From Lithospermum erythrorhizon (taxonomy: Eukaryota > Streptophyta > Magnoliopsida > Boraginales > Boraginaceae), in contig JADFUC010001351.1 in assembly GCA_019722365.1 (NCBI GenBank), forward strand, positions 2,170,001 to 2,234,000: a stretch of DNA of 64,000 bases, in the 5' to 3' direction. Position numbers and translations under genes: made by a program. Below, piece by piece: positions 46,201 to 58,263 of the stretch (positions within the stretch are counted from its first letter, which is position 1; each line of letters starts with the position of its first letter). The notes under the pieces are model-generated. The model did no database searches. It saw only the letters and a program-made list of their open reading frames with translations, and was not told the origin of the DNA.

Positions 46201-48414
46201 TGTGACAAAACCTCATGCCTATTTAGTGGATGCTTTTGGAATGTTTGCCTGCATGCGAGAAAATTGTCTTTGCAGATGTTGGGATATAATACTTTTCTGA
46301 TAAAATTACTATTATTCTAAGCTTCAAAATTTGAATATTTTTACTTGTCATTTTAGCATAGAAAACTGTCATTTTATATTTTCAATGTTATTTTTTATTA
46401 TTCCCTTCATTTTTTTACTGTCGCTTTTTATCCATGCCATTACAGATTAAGAAAGAATAAAAAGTCAGACAAAATTAATTTAAATCAATCGAATACTATC
46501 AATTGTTGGTTATTTTTTTCAAGAGAAAAAGTAGTCAAAAAGTATATTGAAAATGTAAAAATGCTATTATTATGCTAAAACAACAACTATAAAAAATTAA
46601 TTTTTTTGGGCTAAAACGACAACTATAAAAATGGAGATAGATAAATTATCGCCCAACTAATTTATTATAGCTTTTAATTAATTGTCATTCTACATTTTCA
46701 ATACAGTTTTTAACTACTTTTTTCTTCTTATTAAGGCGCCAGATAACTCTAACTGTAACGACAAGTAAAAACTGTGGAGTAGTAGTTAATTGTTGATGGT
46801 CCTGTGACAAGGAATTACGTTGTCTTTGGTCCTCGATAATTCACAATATAACTACTGTGCTCGAAATTTTTCCTTTTAGATTTAACATTTTCGTAGTTTT
46901 GCACCAATTTGCAACTTTGTGATAATTCCAGGAACAAATCTACAACTTTTGAATTATCGAGGACCAAATGAGTACCCCGACTCCAATTATCTCACCATAT
47001 TGACAATTATCTCATATATATAATCGACAATAACTTTTAAAAACAATAATGTTAATTCATTCCTTTTCATTTTTTTTTAGCATAAGTTACCATCACATGG
47101 GAGAACCAAAGGTATGGTATGCGGTTCCTGGAAGCAAAGCTGAGTTACTTGAAGAAGTTGTTGAAAAGCATATATTTAACTGTCAATTTCCATTAGCAAG
47201 GGGAAAGAATGTTGCTGATGTCCTTGCAAAGGGATCATGTATGTGCCCTCCAAATATGTTGATGGACCATGGTGTTCCAGTTTTTCGAGCTTGTCAAATG
47301 CCAGGAGAGTTTGTCATAACATTTCCCAAGGCATACCATGCCGGATTCAGCACTGGTAATCTCTAAATTAAATTAGCTTGTACTTCCAAGAAAAGTTTAT
47401 TTGCAGTTGATCTATCATTCTGAATTAGAGTTTATTGGATTTGAAGGTTTCAATTGTTGCGAGACGATCAACTTTGCGACGACTGATTGGCTTAGTTTCG
47501 GGGCTCGTGGATGTCTCAATTACACCCAGATTGAGACATCACATATAATTCCATACGAGGAACTTGTGTGCAAGGAATCGATGGTTCTTTGGAATGATTT
47601 TGGTAGAGAGTTGTCTAATGTGCAAAGAGAATCGGCAATTGCTTTCTCTATCTTAGTGAGGACTCATCATTTAATTCGTTGGTGCTTATGGAGATTGAAA
47701 GGAGAATCTGTTACTATCGTCCCAAAATCTGGAGATATTATCAATTGTAGCAAATGCCATAGAAATTGTTACATTGCATATATGACTTGCAAAGAATCTC
47801 CATCTCCCACATGCATGTTCCATGGTATAAAGTCCCATCAAAGTCATGTGCCTTTCTCATAATTGTGTTTCTAATTACATGTTGTGTTAACAATATTTTT
47901 TTTGTGTACAGACGTCAAAGAGGTTCAAGATGACTTCAAGATATTTGTTCATGAGGATATATTAGCAATAGAAGCCAAAGCAAAATTGTTGGAGGAAAAC
48001 AACAAAGTGAAGGAAAAGGTGATGGATCATATATGCTGGATGGGCAAGAGTGATTTGTTTAGATGGATGTTGACTGCTGTATTGAAGGGGGGCTATCACC
48101 CTTACTGCCACATTAAGGAATATTCTTGGTTACATCAAGAAAGAAAACCCTCAAGAAGTAGTTGGGTTGCTAGTAACAATTGTCAAATCAAGAAGGAAAG
48201 CTCTTCAGGACGTGGTAGAGTTTTGAGTAACAATAGTCAAATCAAGAAGGAAAGCTCTTCAGGACTTGGTAGAGTTTTGAGTAACAATAGTCAAATCAAG
48301 AAGGAAAGCTCTTCAGGACTTGGTAGAGTTTTGAGTAACAATAGTCAAATCAAGAAAGAAATCACTTTAAGAAGTGGTAGGATTGTAGGAAGCAATTGTC
48401 AAATCAAGAAGTAG
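43232..48414 (+). pseudogene. JmjN/JmjC demethylase relative, copy B
   Basis: Paralogue of copy A with the same exon plan: 43232-43445 (JmjN: NCPVYCPTEQQCEDPLLYL), 44509-44650, 45283-45475, 45775-45831, 46199-46275, 47081-47355, 47447-47824, 47912-48414. Later exons are open and well conserved: ISYHHMGEPKVWYAVPG, LMDHGVPVF, PGEFVITFPKAYHAGF and INFATTDWLSFG, then a Cys-rich part (CSKCHRNC ... CKESPSPTC). The Fe motif reads CMRENCLC where active relatives have WHVEDHYLY, so the first His is lost while Glu and the second His (AYHAG) remain. Defects: the exon 1 donor is GC, exon 3 ends in an in-frame stop before the WNLK segment, and the exon 5 donor is AT. A product from 47081 onward (about 385 residues) is possible but unproven. 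Confidence 0.8.
48172..48411 (+). repeat. 54-bp coding tandem repeat in JMJ copy B
   Basis: About 4.4 units, each encoding an 18-residue block such as SNNSQIKKESSSGLGRVL. The middle units are almost identical at DNA level, the outer ones diverged. It forms the basic, Ser-rich C-terminus just before the stop; copy A has no such tail. Confidence 0.92.
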
Positions 48415-50818
48415 GGTTTTGAATAACAAGATCTAGAAGCTTTAGCTTTGAAGTTCCTACTCGGAAATGTATGTATGCACTATAGTACTGCGTAATTTAT
48501 TTTGAAGCCAATCGAATAAATTTGTTAACATTAGCCTCGGAGAAAATTTTGTTTAATTAAGACCAAGCCAATAATATGAATATATGATACACGATTGTTC
48601 AATCGAATTTCCCCAACACTGTAATTTGAGTTACTCCTCAAGAATATGATAATTCCTTGATTTTGTTCAAGGATGGCAATAATACCTACGTACATTATTT
48701 GTCATATACAAAACATGCAAACTTTATATATAGCTAATACTTTACCCCAAATTAAATTGATTGTTAGAGTTCGTAATATTAATTGATATATCATACTTAA
48801 TCGATATCATATTCTTTATATTCCGTTCTAAAAACTATCAAAAAGGTAAATATATCCTCTAACTTATTTCAATTGTTAAAATTTCATATATATCCCACAC
48901 TTAAATGAATTCCCTACTATGAGACGAAATTTGTTTTTGCAAAAAATTGAACACGTTAATGATTGGTCCGAACCACCAATTTTTATTGATTAATCCTCTG
49001 AATTAAGCAATATCGATCATTGTAATCCTACCATGTCTGAAGTCTGAACTTAAAATCTTTGCAAACCAAATTAAATCCACCATATGTGCCTGGAAAGTGA
49101 AGAAGAAGACGAGGTTATTATTTTCAAATCATCAACTATGTGGATTGTCTGACCTTGAATATGATTCGATATGAGTCTTGGTGGAATTGATGATGTTGAA
49201 ATCGATTATGGAAAATGAACGATTGTCCAGTGCATAAAAACAAAGTTTTAAAGCTTAGAAATCACTAATTCATTACTTAATTATGTGAATCCATAGATAT
49301 AATATCAAGTTATTCCTCGATCTTCCATGAACAATTGAATTAGGGGTTTGGATTTGAGAATCAATTTTTGTAATATATATACAATTTATGAGAAAAATTA
49401 TTAATATAAATGAAGGATATATATATCATTTTATTATTTTATTATTTTATGAGCATGTATATAAAAGAAATCGGTATATAACAATTTCGAATTTTCTAAA
49501 TTTAACACTTTGTAAGGTATGTCGATATTTGGCTAAAAAATGTTCAAAATGGACCAACATACTATTAAAATTCTGGTGTTTTAAAATTATTAAGAATATT
49601 TATTTAATAATTTGTTTTGTGCTTAAAAACAAACAAACTATGTTACCTAATTGATTTTGATTGTATTGGTCACTATTTTTTAAAATTAAAATTTAAAAAA
49701 TAATTTTGAACACAATTTAAGTTTTTAGTCACATGATGCGTTTGGTTTTAGGTGAATCTTGGAGGTCTTCATTCTCTAAGGAGAAATAAATTCACCTAAA
49801 TTGACCCTCGAATAAATTACCTCTCAAAAGATATTGTAATCGTGATAAATACTCCATTTTTTACCATATTCATTTCCAAAGCTAATCACCTTAATTCGCC
49901 TCAATTACACTCTAAATACTCTATGTTTTTACCATATTCATTTCCAAAGCTAACAAATATCGAACAAGATTTAATACATTCACCTTAATTCGCCTCAATT
50001 ACACTCCTCTAATAAGCTAATTTTCATGTTTGATCATTCCCTTGATTCGATCCGAATAAAAACATATCATAAAAGAATCCTCCGTATGCTGACAATATAT
50101 ATGTCCTCAAAAAATTAAAATTTAGAGGTCAAATGCAGTTGTGTAATCCAAAAAGTAAAAGATATAAGTAGATAATATTTTTTCAATAATACTTTCTCTT
50201 TTTTTTTTGTCATTCTAGACTTTTGCACAATAATTAAGAAATATTATTTTTTTACTTGTATATCCTCATTTATAAGAGAATGTGGTATTGAAAATACACC
50301 AGATTCTCATGAAATATTCAAATTAAAGAAAAAAAATGGGTCATTGACACTTTATATTTGGAAATATAATAGAAAAAAGATATAAATATGCCTCAGAGAA
50401 TGTAATGACAAGAAAAGTTAAATAAAAAAATATAGTGTTAGAATGACAAGAAAAATATTAAGCCATATTTCCACTCACATCTATTTCCCATAATCACTTA
50501 ATGAATTGTAACAATCCAAAATAAACTAATCTGTAATATCAATATTCTCATAGCAATTAATATTTTGAAAATATTTTCAAAGATAAATCAATAATAACAA
50601 ATTTTTATTTATGATTAATTGATAGTCAAAATTCGAAACTAAAAAGATAAACATCAACTAAAATGAATTTGATGTATGTATTTGATTTCATAACAATTAC
50701 TAAATGATTGCATTAAACATAATAAGAGAATGTAAAAAGTAAGAAAGCTTAGATGATAACTTCTTCAAAACAAAAACAAAATAAACAATTAATGAATACC
50801 ATTACCTATCCATCTCTA
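48415..50818. other. AT-rich intergenic DNA with small repeats
   Basis: No gene recognised. 49740-50010 holds a GCGTTTGGTTTTAGGTGAAT start like MITE ends and a partial tandem duplication of 'TACCATATTCATTTCCAAAGCTAA' (49863 and 49930) and 'CACCTTAATTCGCCTCAATTACACTC' (49888 and 49981). Confidence 0.5.
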
Positions 50819-51400
50819 TGTAATACCCGACCCAAAAATGTGTGTGATGTGATTTGATTGATACTACTCATATTATCAAGATGCATTTTCTTTTCGGAAG
50901 CGCATCTCATAAGAACTCAAATGCTACATGTTCGAATTGGGTAATTTGGACGGGCGACCCACCGGAAGTTTCGAGTAATAAAAACGTGTTGGAAAGATCC
51001 GCAGTGGCTTGGCAGAGGCCGCCCATCAAATCTAATAACACCGACCGGTGTTCCGGGCGGGCGCATAAACGGTATCGTGAGCGTTCGTCTGAACTCATGC
51101 GAGAACTAAGTGATACGACGCCGCAGCACTATGTCGAGGGCGGAGCCCACCTCTGATGTCATAGGAGCCATCTCTAGAATCTCACACGGATGGTACGGTC
51201 TTGATATGATGTGGTTCAACGAGGATGTTGAGTATTTAAGTGGGGGAGCTTGTAATATAAGAATAAAAAATGCGGTATGTGATATGCTTGATACGATTTG
51301 ACGAGACTACTTTATATCACCAAGATGTATCTTCTTTTCGGAAGCTTGTCCCATAAGAACTCAAGTGTTAAGCGTGCTTGATCTCGAGGTAATATATTCT
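50819..51400 (+). mobile_element. Cassandra-type TRIM with 5S rRNA-like LTRs, truncated
   Basis: The 5' LTR (50819-about 51150) starts TGTAATACCCGACCC; the 3' LTR starts TGTAATATAAGAATA at 51251 and is cut at 51400 by the CACTA element. Between them are a decayed primer-binding site (TGATGTCATAGGAGCC, 51154-51169; plant norm TGGTATCAGAGCC) and a purine tract, AAGTGGGGGAGC, directly before the 3' LTR. Both LTRs carry 5S rRNA-derived sequence: CCCATAAGAACTCAAGTGTT and TAAGCGTGCTTG (51340-51380), matching the internal promoter part of plant 5S rRNA. This is the hallmark of Cassandra TRIMs. No coding capacity. Confidence 0.8.
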
Positions 51401-54368
51401 CACTACTAGAAAATGGACTTATAGAGTCGGGAGAAACCCGACGCCATACCTGGCTTGGGTCGCTATTGCTAGTGTCGGGTTTTCGAAGCCCGTTTAGTTA
51501 AATGTTTGGGCCTCAAGCAGTTTTGCTATCAGCCGGGTTTGGCATCGCTGTTTCTAAAAAAAAAATTTAAAATTAGTTATACCCGATTTATACCCCATTT
51601 TAAACTAATATATATAAAAAAACCTAATTTTTACACAATTATCATATCTCATCCCCCCCTAATGTAACCAATTCCTAACCCCACTACCCCGACGCTTACC
51701 ACCGTCAATTTCAACCCGACGGCTACATTACCGACGCCACCACCCCTCTAAATAACCCGACGACAACCGATTTGACAAAGCTTTCGTTTTTTCATTTTTT
51801 TCCGCTTTTGTTTAATCCAAAAAGTAGTCAGATGTATATTTAATTGTTTGTTGTTATATGTTTAATTATGATTTAATTTATTTTAATTTGTTTAAATATA
51901 CTTGTTGTTATATGTTTAATTATGATTTAATTTCTTTTTAATTTGTTTAAATATAAATTTAATTAGTTATTTAATTGCTTATTTTAATTTATTGGATTTA
52001 ATTTGTTAATTTATTTAGTTATAAGTTTAATAAGTTAGACTCGTTTTTAATTCGATTTTATTAGTTAGATTGAATTGGTAATTGTTTGAATTAGATTTGA
52101 GTTTGAATTAGATAAAAATGGATTTGAATCGAATTATGTTTAATTGACTAATTAGTTTATTTATATAATGATTAGAGTTCAACTTTGAAATGCGTTTTTT
52201 ATGGCTCCTCGTGGTGGGTTTAAGAATCGGACGAAGAAGGTTACGATGGAGAGGCAGTGTGAGAGTCAGCCAAGAAAGCCGAGGGATCAAGTGATACTGA
52301 CCTTGTTATGTGAGCCCACCGATTGCCCATTTCTAATGCAGCCGCCCGATCCGAGGTCGATGTCTACGAGCACATCGCCGGCTATTCTACCGGACCGGGC
52401 CGGGCGATGTTCGGGCGAGAAATATCGATGCCCGCCTCCACCAAGATGCTCAAAGAAGACTCGGCCACACGCCGACGGTGATATAAAGGCATTTCACGAC
52501 TAGATCGAGCGACGCAGATGCTATGGTCAAGTAGGACATAGCCCAAAGTAGTAGTGGTCGGGCACGCACCTATAGGCCCACTTCAAATGTAATGGGACAC
52601 GGTTGTCATACCATATCCTACTTTCGGGAAGTAAGTGTATTTTTTTATTGAGTTTGTTTTATTAATATATATTTATCATTTGTATCTAATCATATTTGTT
52701 TGTTTATTTTAGGCTTCTGGTCATGGGGTGAAAAGATTTTGAAGTGAAATGTGAGGAGAGTGGAAGCATTTCAGGGCCTTACATATTTCGTATTTAATTA
52801 ATTCAAGGATGCAGGCTGGGCAAATTTTTCTCGCAAGTATGGTATTATAAAAGTTTTGTGTTTATCGAATTGTGAATTTTTACTAACTTAATTTATTTCT
52901 TTATTTCGTGATCAATATGAAATTAAATAGGGAGCATTTCATACGCCGGAAGCTTCGTGGGGGCTTGCCGTGAGGTGGCGAACCTCGCCGGCTGCGGTTA
53001 AGACAATACGGGAGATGCATGATTTTAGATGATGTCGCTCCCGGGACGCCGTGTCTCAATTGGATCTGTATTCACCAAGGCTGGGAGAGAGGCATGTCAC
53101 CTAATGCTCGCATTTAATGCAGAGCTTAAAGCTCAAGCAGCATGTAACCGCGACTCCCCGCCGGGACCGTGGCGGCTCTACATCACATTCCATGGGGAGC
53201 AAGGGCCTTCATGAGCGGATACATGAAGAGGTAATTTTGGATGGAAAGGCTAAATTTTGAATATTTTTTTAAAGATTATTAACTATGTATCAATTTTGTT
53301 TCGTATGATAAGGACCGAAGCGCCCTTCACCGAATATGCGATTGTTCTTAACAAGAAGAGGGACAGTAATACGCATTTGTCGACGGGGAATTCTACAACC
53401 CGAGACTGAAAGGTGCTTACGAAGTTTCAATGTTTTATACGTTAAATTTAATTTGTAACTATAACTCTATAAGTTATATTTCATTCTATGTTTCTATGCT
53501 ATTGCAGAGAAATAGTACAATGTCTTGTTCAAGCGAGAAGCACGGACCAAACGTGTGATCCATTACAGGATGTGGTTCCAAGGGATGAAGACATTGCGGA
53601 TGCAGACGCATTCAATGAAGGCGTGGTTGTCAAAGGCCGGATGCTTCGAGCCGTTATACTCATCACCGGTATGTCACGACGCTGTCCATCGGAAGTGGGC
53701 GCTATCGCCGCGCCTAGCCGCGGAGGATAAGGCGCCGAGGCCGGAGCCTGAGGAGCAGGAACAGTGGTCACGGAGGAGAGGAACAAGGTCATGGTGGAGT
53801 TGTGGGCGGCGAAGAAAGAGTATCACAAATTAAGTCCCATGCCCGGGCCACGGTATGTTCCACGCTTATGGAGTCAGATCTAGTCATGGTGGACTATCAA
53901 GGCCGGTTTCATTGTAGATGAAGCCAACCCCCACCTGCATCCCCCACCATATCGATCACCTAATTGCACCGTGATCCCGACCGAGGAGCCAGCCCCCACA
54001 TGCACTCTACGCCCCTGCATCCGTGACTCCAGAGTGAGCAGTTCCCACCCGCACTCTATTCGCACTCTCCTGCACTCCCTAGTCGAATTTAGATGTAATG
54101 ATTTTGATATTTATGTTGTTATGTTTATGGATATTTTGTTTTTATGTTTATGGATATTTTATTTTGTTTTTATGTTTTGATATTAGTTTATGGTTATTAT
54201 TAGTTGTTATTGGATAATTTAAAAGTTTATGTTTTTATGTTTATGTTTGTATATTGGTTGTTTCTTGTTGTTTTCGGATATGATTTGTGTTGTTATGTTT
54301 AAAACACAAAAAGTATCAAAACAATAGAGTCACAGAAATGCCAATACCGATGTGTTTTTGTAGACGTA
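51401..54368 (+). mobile_element. CACTA (En/Spm-like) element, left part
   Basis: Begins CACTACTAGAAAATGG at 51401, a typical CACTA terminal repeat, inside the 3' LTR of the Cassandra element. Sub-terminal GTCGGG/CCCGAC motifs (51420-51510, 51680-51770) follow, as in CACTA elements. The element is interrupted at 54368 by the LTR-like repeat R3 and seems to resume at 57021; AAACAATAGAGTC occurs on both sides (54321, 57107). The matching right terminal repeat was not found. Confidence 0.65.
52201..54090 (+). pseudogene. CACTA-associated gene, Ptta/En/Spm-like, degenerate
   Basis: Starts MAPRGGFKNRTKK at 52201 in GC-rich DNA (open to 52503). Further exon-like GC-rich blocks are at about 52700-52830, 52930-53230, 53310-53410 and 53505-54090, separated by AT-rich intron-like DNA. 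A piece reading WGARAFMSGYMK then TEAPFTEYAIVLNKKRD resembles the conserved part of plant Ptta/En/Spm transposase-like proteins (HTGGS ... RTH-x-K). The last block encodes Glu-rich sequence such as KVMVELWAAKKEYHK. Stops and frame changes prevent a full product. Identification is moderate and rests on context. Confidence 0.45.
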
Positions 54369-57020
54369 TGTACACCCGCCCGAGCCTACGCCCGAGGTTG
54401 CACTGCTAGTAGAAATGGATACCCGAGTCGCCCAACGATGATATAAAATAAAAGACTTGATTCAAAAACAATTAAGCAAGAAAAGTAGAAATAGTTCCAT
54501 ACACATCATGGACATCATCGTGGCGAAATCTAACCCAACATCACATATTCGACACATAAGAGTGACATAAAAACAGAATGTTCAATAATACATCCATAAT
54601 ATAAATCACCCAATAACCTGAAAGAATACTCAAACCCGAGCAAGACAAACAAAATGACCGGCCGAGGATCCCCTAGCCACCACGCCGCCACCTAAAGGAT
54701 AACAACGAAGCTCAAGAAGGTCATCACCCGCCTACAAAGACTAGCGCCTCGGTCAATAGTAAAACACTAAACAGTTTCACAACGCTACCCTACTTAGTAT
54801 TTGACAGTTTATATTCACAGCAGGCACAATAGAACGCAAGATCTAAATATAGTGAATACAGGATTTGAAAGTAACACGTAAGTCCAAACAGTTCATCAAT
54901 ATGGCAAAAGTAAATCTCATATCCTTCTCATATTACACAAGCCCCACGACCCGAAGGTCCACAAAATCAACACCAACAAAAATACCAAAACACTCGATCC
55001 GGACATCCCCAACATGTACCACAACAATGCCCACATACAAATGCAATGGCCCGACATATGCTATAACAACCCAAAAGGGTCACATATGCCCACAAATGTG
55101 CTATAACGACCCCGTAGGTCACACATATAAAGTATCTCAATCATCCATAACATAAAGTATCCACTGGCCCGTGTGTACACACTCCCAATCGTCCATAATG
55201 GATCGACTGTTCCCTCTACATGCGACTCGACTCAACCCCTAACACACAATTCAAGACCCACTACATGAGACCACACATGACTCCAAATTCAAAAGTTCAA
55301 CAAAGATAGCCACATGTCACAATTAACTACAATACGTCTCAACAACAATAAATCACATGTCATGTTTACACTGTCTTATATATTATAATCAAAAATATTT
55401 CGTGAGTCATCACCAAGATCTCAACGCAGATACGCCTCCCAACATGATGTCATCTACCAACAATTTAAGAAACAATAACTACTAAAGATGTTATTAATAA
55501 TAAATAAAGTTAAAGAACACATATATCAAGATCTACAATCCAAAATATGCAAATGTAAGAAAAACCAACACCAAGGGAGATAATCCTCCACCGTGCTAGT
55601 ACTACTAGCACAAAGCCTACCAAATACGCTAATAAAAACAACCTCCGGGTCCAAGTTCAACTCCTAAATAATATAATAAGATTTCATTTTCCATCAATAT
55701 TTTGTGAGTCATACCTAATTATATTTCAGATCTATTTAATCAACCTTAGGTGCTACATTTTTTAAATGTATCTTAGCAATTATTCGTGAACTATCAAGAG
55801 TTAACTCAGTTTAAAGGGAATCCTCAATACTTTATAAAAATCAAGTAAATATCATAATAGGTTTGAAAATTCTAATATTTTTATCATAGGTCCAAAATGT
55901 ACTATATAGTTTAGTAAAAATCAGTTTTATATTTTTATGTATAAAAATCTAATTTATTTCAATTAACTCCCAAATCTAGTCATTTACTCATCAATAATTC
56001 TAATACCAAACGAACTCCAAAAATTCTAATATTTGATTTATAGTCCAACCATACCCCATATAAAAATATAAAAATTCAGTTTCTAAATTACAATCATAAA
56101 AATTTGATATTTTTATTAAAATCTCCATTCTAGTTAATAAATAAATAAAAATAGTAAAAATTTCCCAAAAATTCCAAGATTATTATATGTTGGTTGAAAT
56201 CCAGTAATAAACACAATAAAATATTAGTTTTATTTTAAAAGTCAAATTATAATGTATTTCTATTTTCTATTTTCTACCAAAAATCCAAAAATTATAATAT
56301 ATAATTAAAACCGAAAATAACTATTTTCTCTCATGAATATATTAATGGAAAAAAACTCTATTATTATATCAATAATCATAAACATCTCAAATCTAAACAT
56401 ATCTAACATAAAAATTGAATCTTTAATTAATTATATAAATTTAAAATAAATTGTTAAAATTAACAAAAATTCAATTCTTCTTTCCATTAACAATGACCAA
56501 TCTAGGAGCCAAATATCATAATTTAAACAATTGTTGCTAAATCCGAAACCCTTAAATTTTCAAATTTTTGAAATTCTCCAAAACTCAAAAGATTAAGACT
56601 TTCATACCTTCAAACGAATTTTGTTAATGGTAGAGTAAGACGTATATTTTTTCCTCAAATTTTAGAGCAAAGGATTTATGATCAGTGGAGAAAAGAGAGA
56701 ATTTTAGTTCTTCTAATGGGAAAGAGGCGATGGTTTTTAAGGTTTGCTTTTTTTTTTTTTTTTTATAGTGTAGGGATGATGAACAAGTAATAAAAGACTA
56801 TTTTAATAAAAAGTGCCTCAAGTTTAAATTTCGTTAACCAACATAATTCTTTTAACCCGCACGTAAAAATCGTAATTAACTTTTTTCCAATTAACTTTTT
56901 ACCTTATAATTTAAGTTCGCTATTTGATAACAATTACGTTCTCGAATCACGCTTTATTATATTACGTCGAATTACCAATTACTCGATTTTTAATTAATTA
57001 AACCGGGTCGGGTTATTTCA
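54369..57020 (-). repeat. Long LTR-like repeat R3, nested in CACTA DNA
   Basis: On the minus strand it starts TGAAATAACCCGACCCGG (57020) and ends GCGGGTGTACA (54369), the TG...CA form, 2652 bp. It contains GTGGCTAGGGGATCCTCGG (about 54665), matching R1 and R2, and tandem 'GGGTCGTTATAGCACAT'-like modules (55040-55130). A T-run (about 18) lies at 56747-56764. No coding domain. Flanking 5-mers (ACGTA / CGTGA) are not a clean duplication. Confidence 0.5.
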
Positions 57021-57670
57021 CGTGAGTCGGTCTGGTGTCGGTATCGTGTCGGGCAAAACAAATAGCATCGGTTTCGTGTCGGTTTGGCATCGGTTGTTAA
57101 AACAACCAAACAATAGAGTCGGTTTCTGTGTTAGTTTCAGGTCGTCATTAAAAACACAATGTAGCTCAGATTGGCTGTTTCAAGGCTGGTTTTTAAAAAA
57201 AATGATTTCCGAGTTTGTAAATTACTTTTTAAGTAATATAATCAAGTATTATGCCTAATAATCATTACATATATTAAAATTATAATAAAAATATTTAAAA
57301 CATTGCTCACGTGACGCGAATGACTATAACCTCGACTCTATGTAACCTATATCAGCATCTAGTATTATCGAATGCTAATATTTTATTATATTTTATACTT
57401 ATAATATAAATACTACTAACTTATGCAACTACTTTTCAAAAACTATTTTTTATATGTTGAATAATTAGATCGAAATAGAATATTAATTGTACGGGTATCG
57501 GTGGTACTGGTGTCGCTTTTGTGTTAGGGTTTTGCTGTAGGGTTAGAGGTGTCGGTATCGTGTCGGTTTGGCGTCGGGACTTTTAAAAAAAGATCGCCGG
57601 CATGGTGTCGGGTTCCTGTTTAACTTACCGACACGAACCCGACACAAATGACTCTGCATTTTTCACAAAT
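57021..57670. repeat. GTGTCGG sub-terminal repeats of CACTA DNA
   Basis: More than ten copies of a GTGTCGG(T/G) motif and variants, mostly forward (57030-57090, 57120, 57550-57610) and finally reversed (CCGACACGAACCCGACAC, 57630-57647). This is the structure of CACTA sub-terminal regions, where transposase binds. Confidence 0.6.
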
Positions 57671-58263
57671 ACCCTTATGTATGAAGATCAGTAAAGAGCT
57701 AAACAAAACCCCAATCATTAAAACACTTCCTCTACTTCCAATAAAACACTTCCTAAACCAAACCCCACTTCCTTAACTATATTTAGTACTTTGACCAATT
57801 GAATCCTAAACCTATCTTAACTTGTCAATTTTCTTTCAAATTAATTTATAATTAGGGTATGTTGTTTTTTTTATTATTTTATATAATGTTTAATTGACTA
57901 GTATGTTTAATTTAGTTTAATTTCAATATATGTTTAATTGACTAGTATGTTTAATTTAGTTTAATTGACTAGTATGTTAAATTTAGTATAATTGACTAGT
58001 ATGTTTAATTTGGTATGTAAATTAAGTTTAATTTCAATGTTTTTAGGAAAATTTCTCGAAGATCGTTTCTGATGTATAATCGCATGTGTCCATGGCATGC
58101 CAATCCCGTGATATCTACAAGGTTTAGTGAGTTTTCGTGAAGTTGTGAAAATCATGCTTTGTCGAGAGGATTAGGTAGAACATAAGCATGTCCGTGTGGT
58201 GAGTGTAAATGGCAAAAGTTGTATGACATTAGTGAAGCTGGGAGACGCATTTCCGATGTCTAA
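57671..58263 (+). pseudogene. CACTA transposase N-terminal fragment
   Basis: After an AT-rich stretch with four copies of 'TTAATTGACTAGTATGTT' (57891-58010) and a splice-acceptor-like TTTTTAG (58037-58047), the sequence reads, across frameshifts, FSEF and NHALSRG, then ACPCGECKWQKLYDI (58188-58232). The CPCxxC segment is typical of the transposase-associated zinc-binding domain at the N-terminus of plant CACTA transposases. The frame is cut at 58264 by the 5S-bearing LTR. Confidence 0.55.

Noticed and set aside
49388..49654. 88-codon open frame rich in Ile, Lys and Asn
   Set aside because: Composition simply reflects AT-rich DNA; no motif, no splice structure, no homologue recognised.
51325..51385. 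Possible 5S rRNA gene
   Set aside because: Only an internal part of 5S rRNA is present, altered, and it recurs within TG...CA LTRs; it is a Cassandra-type LTR, not a functional 5S gene.
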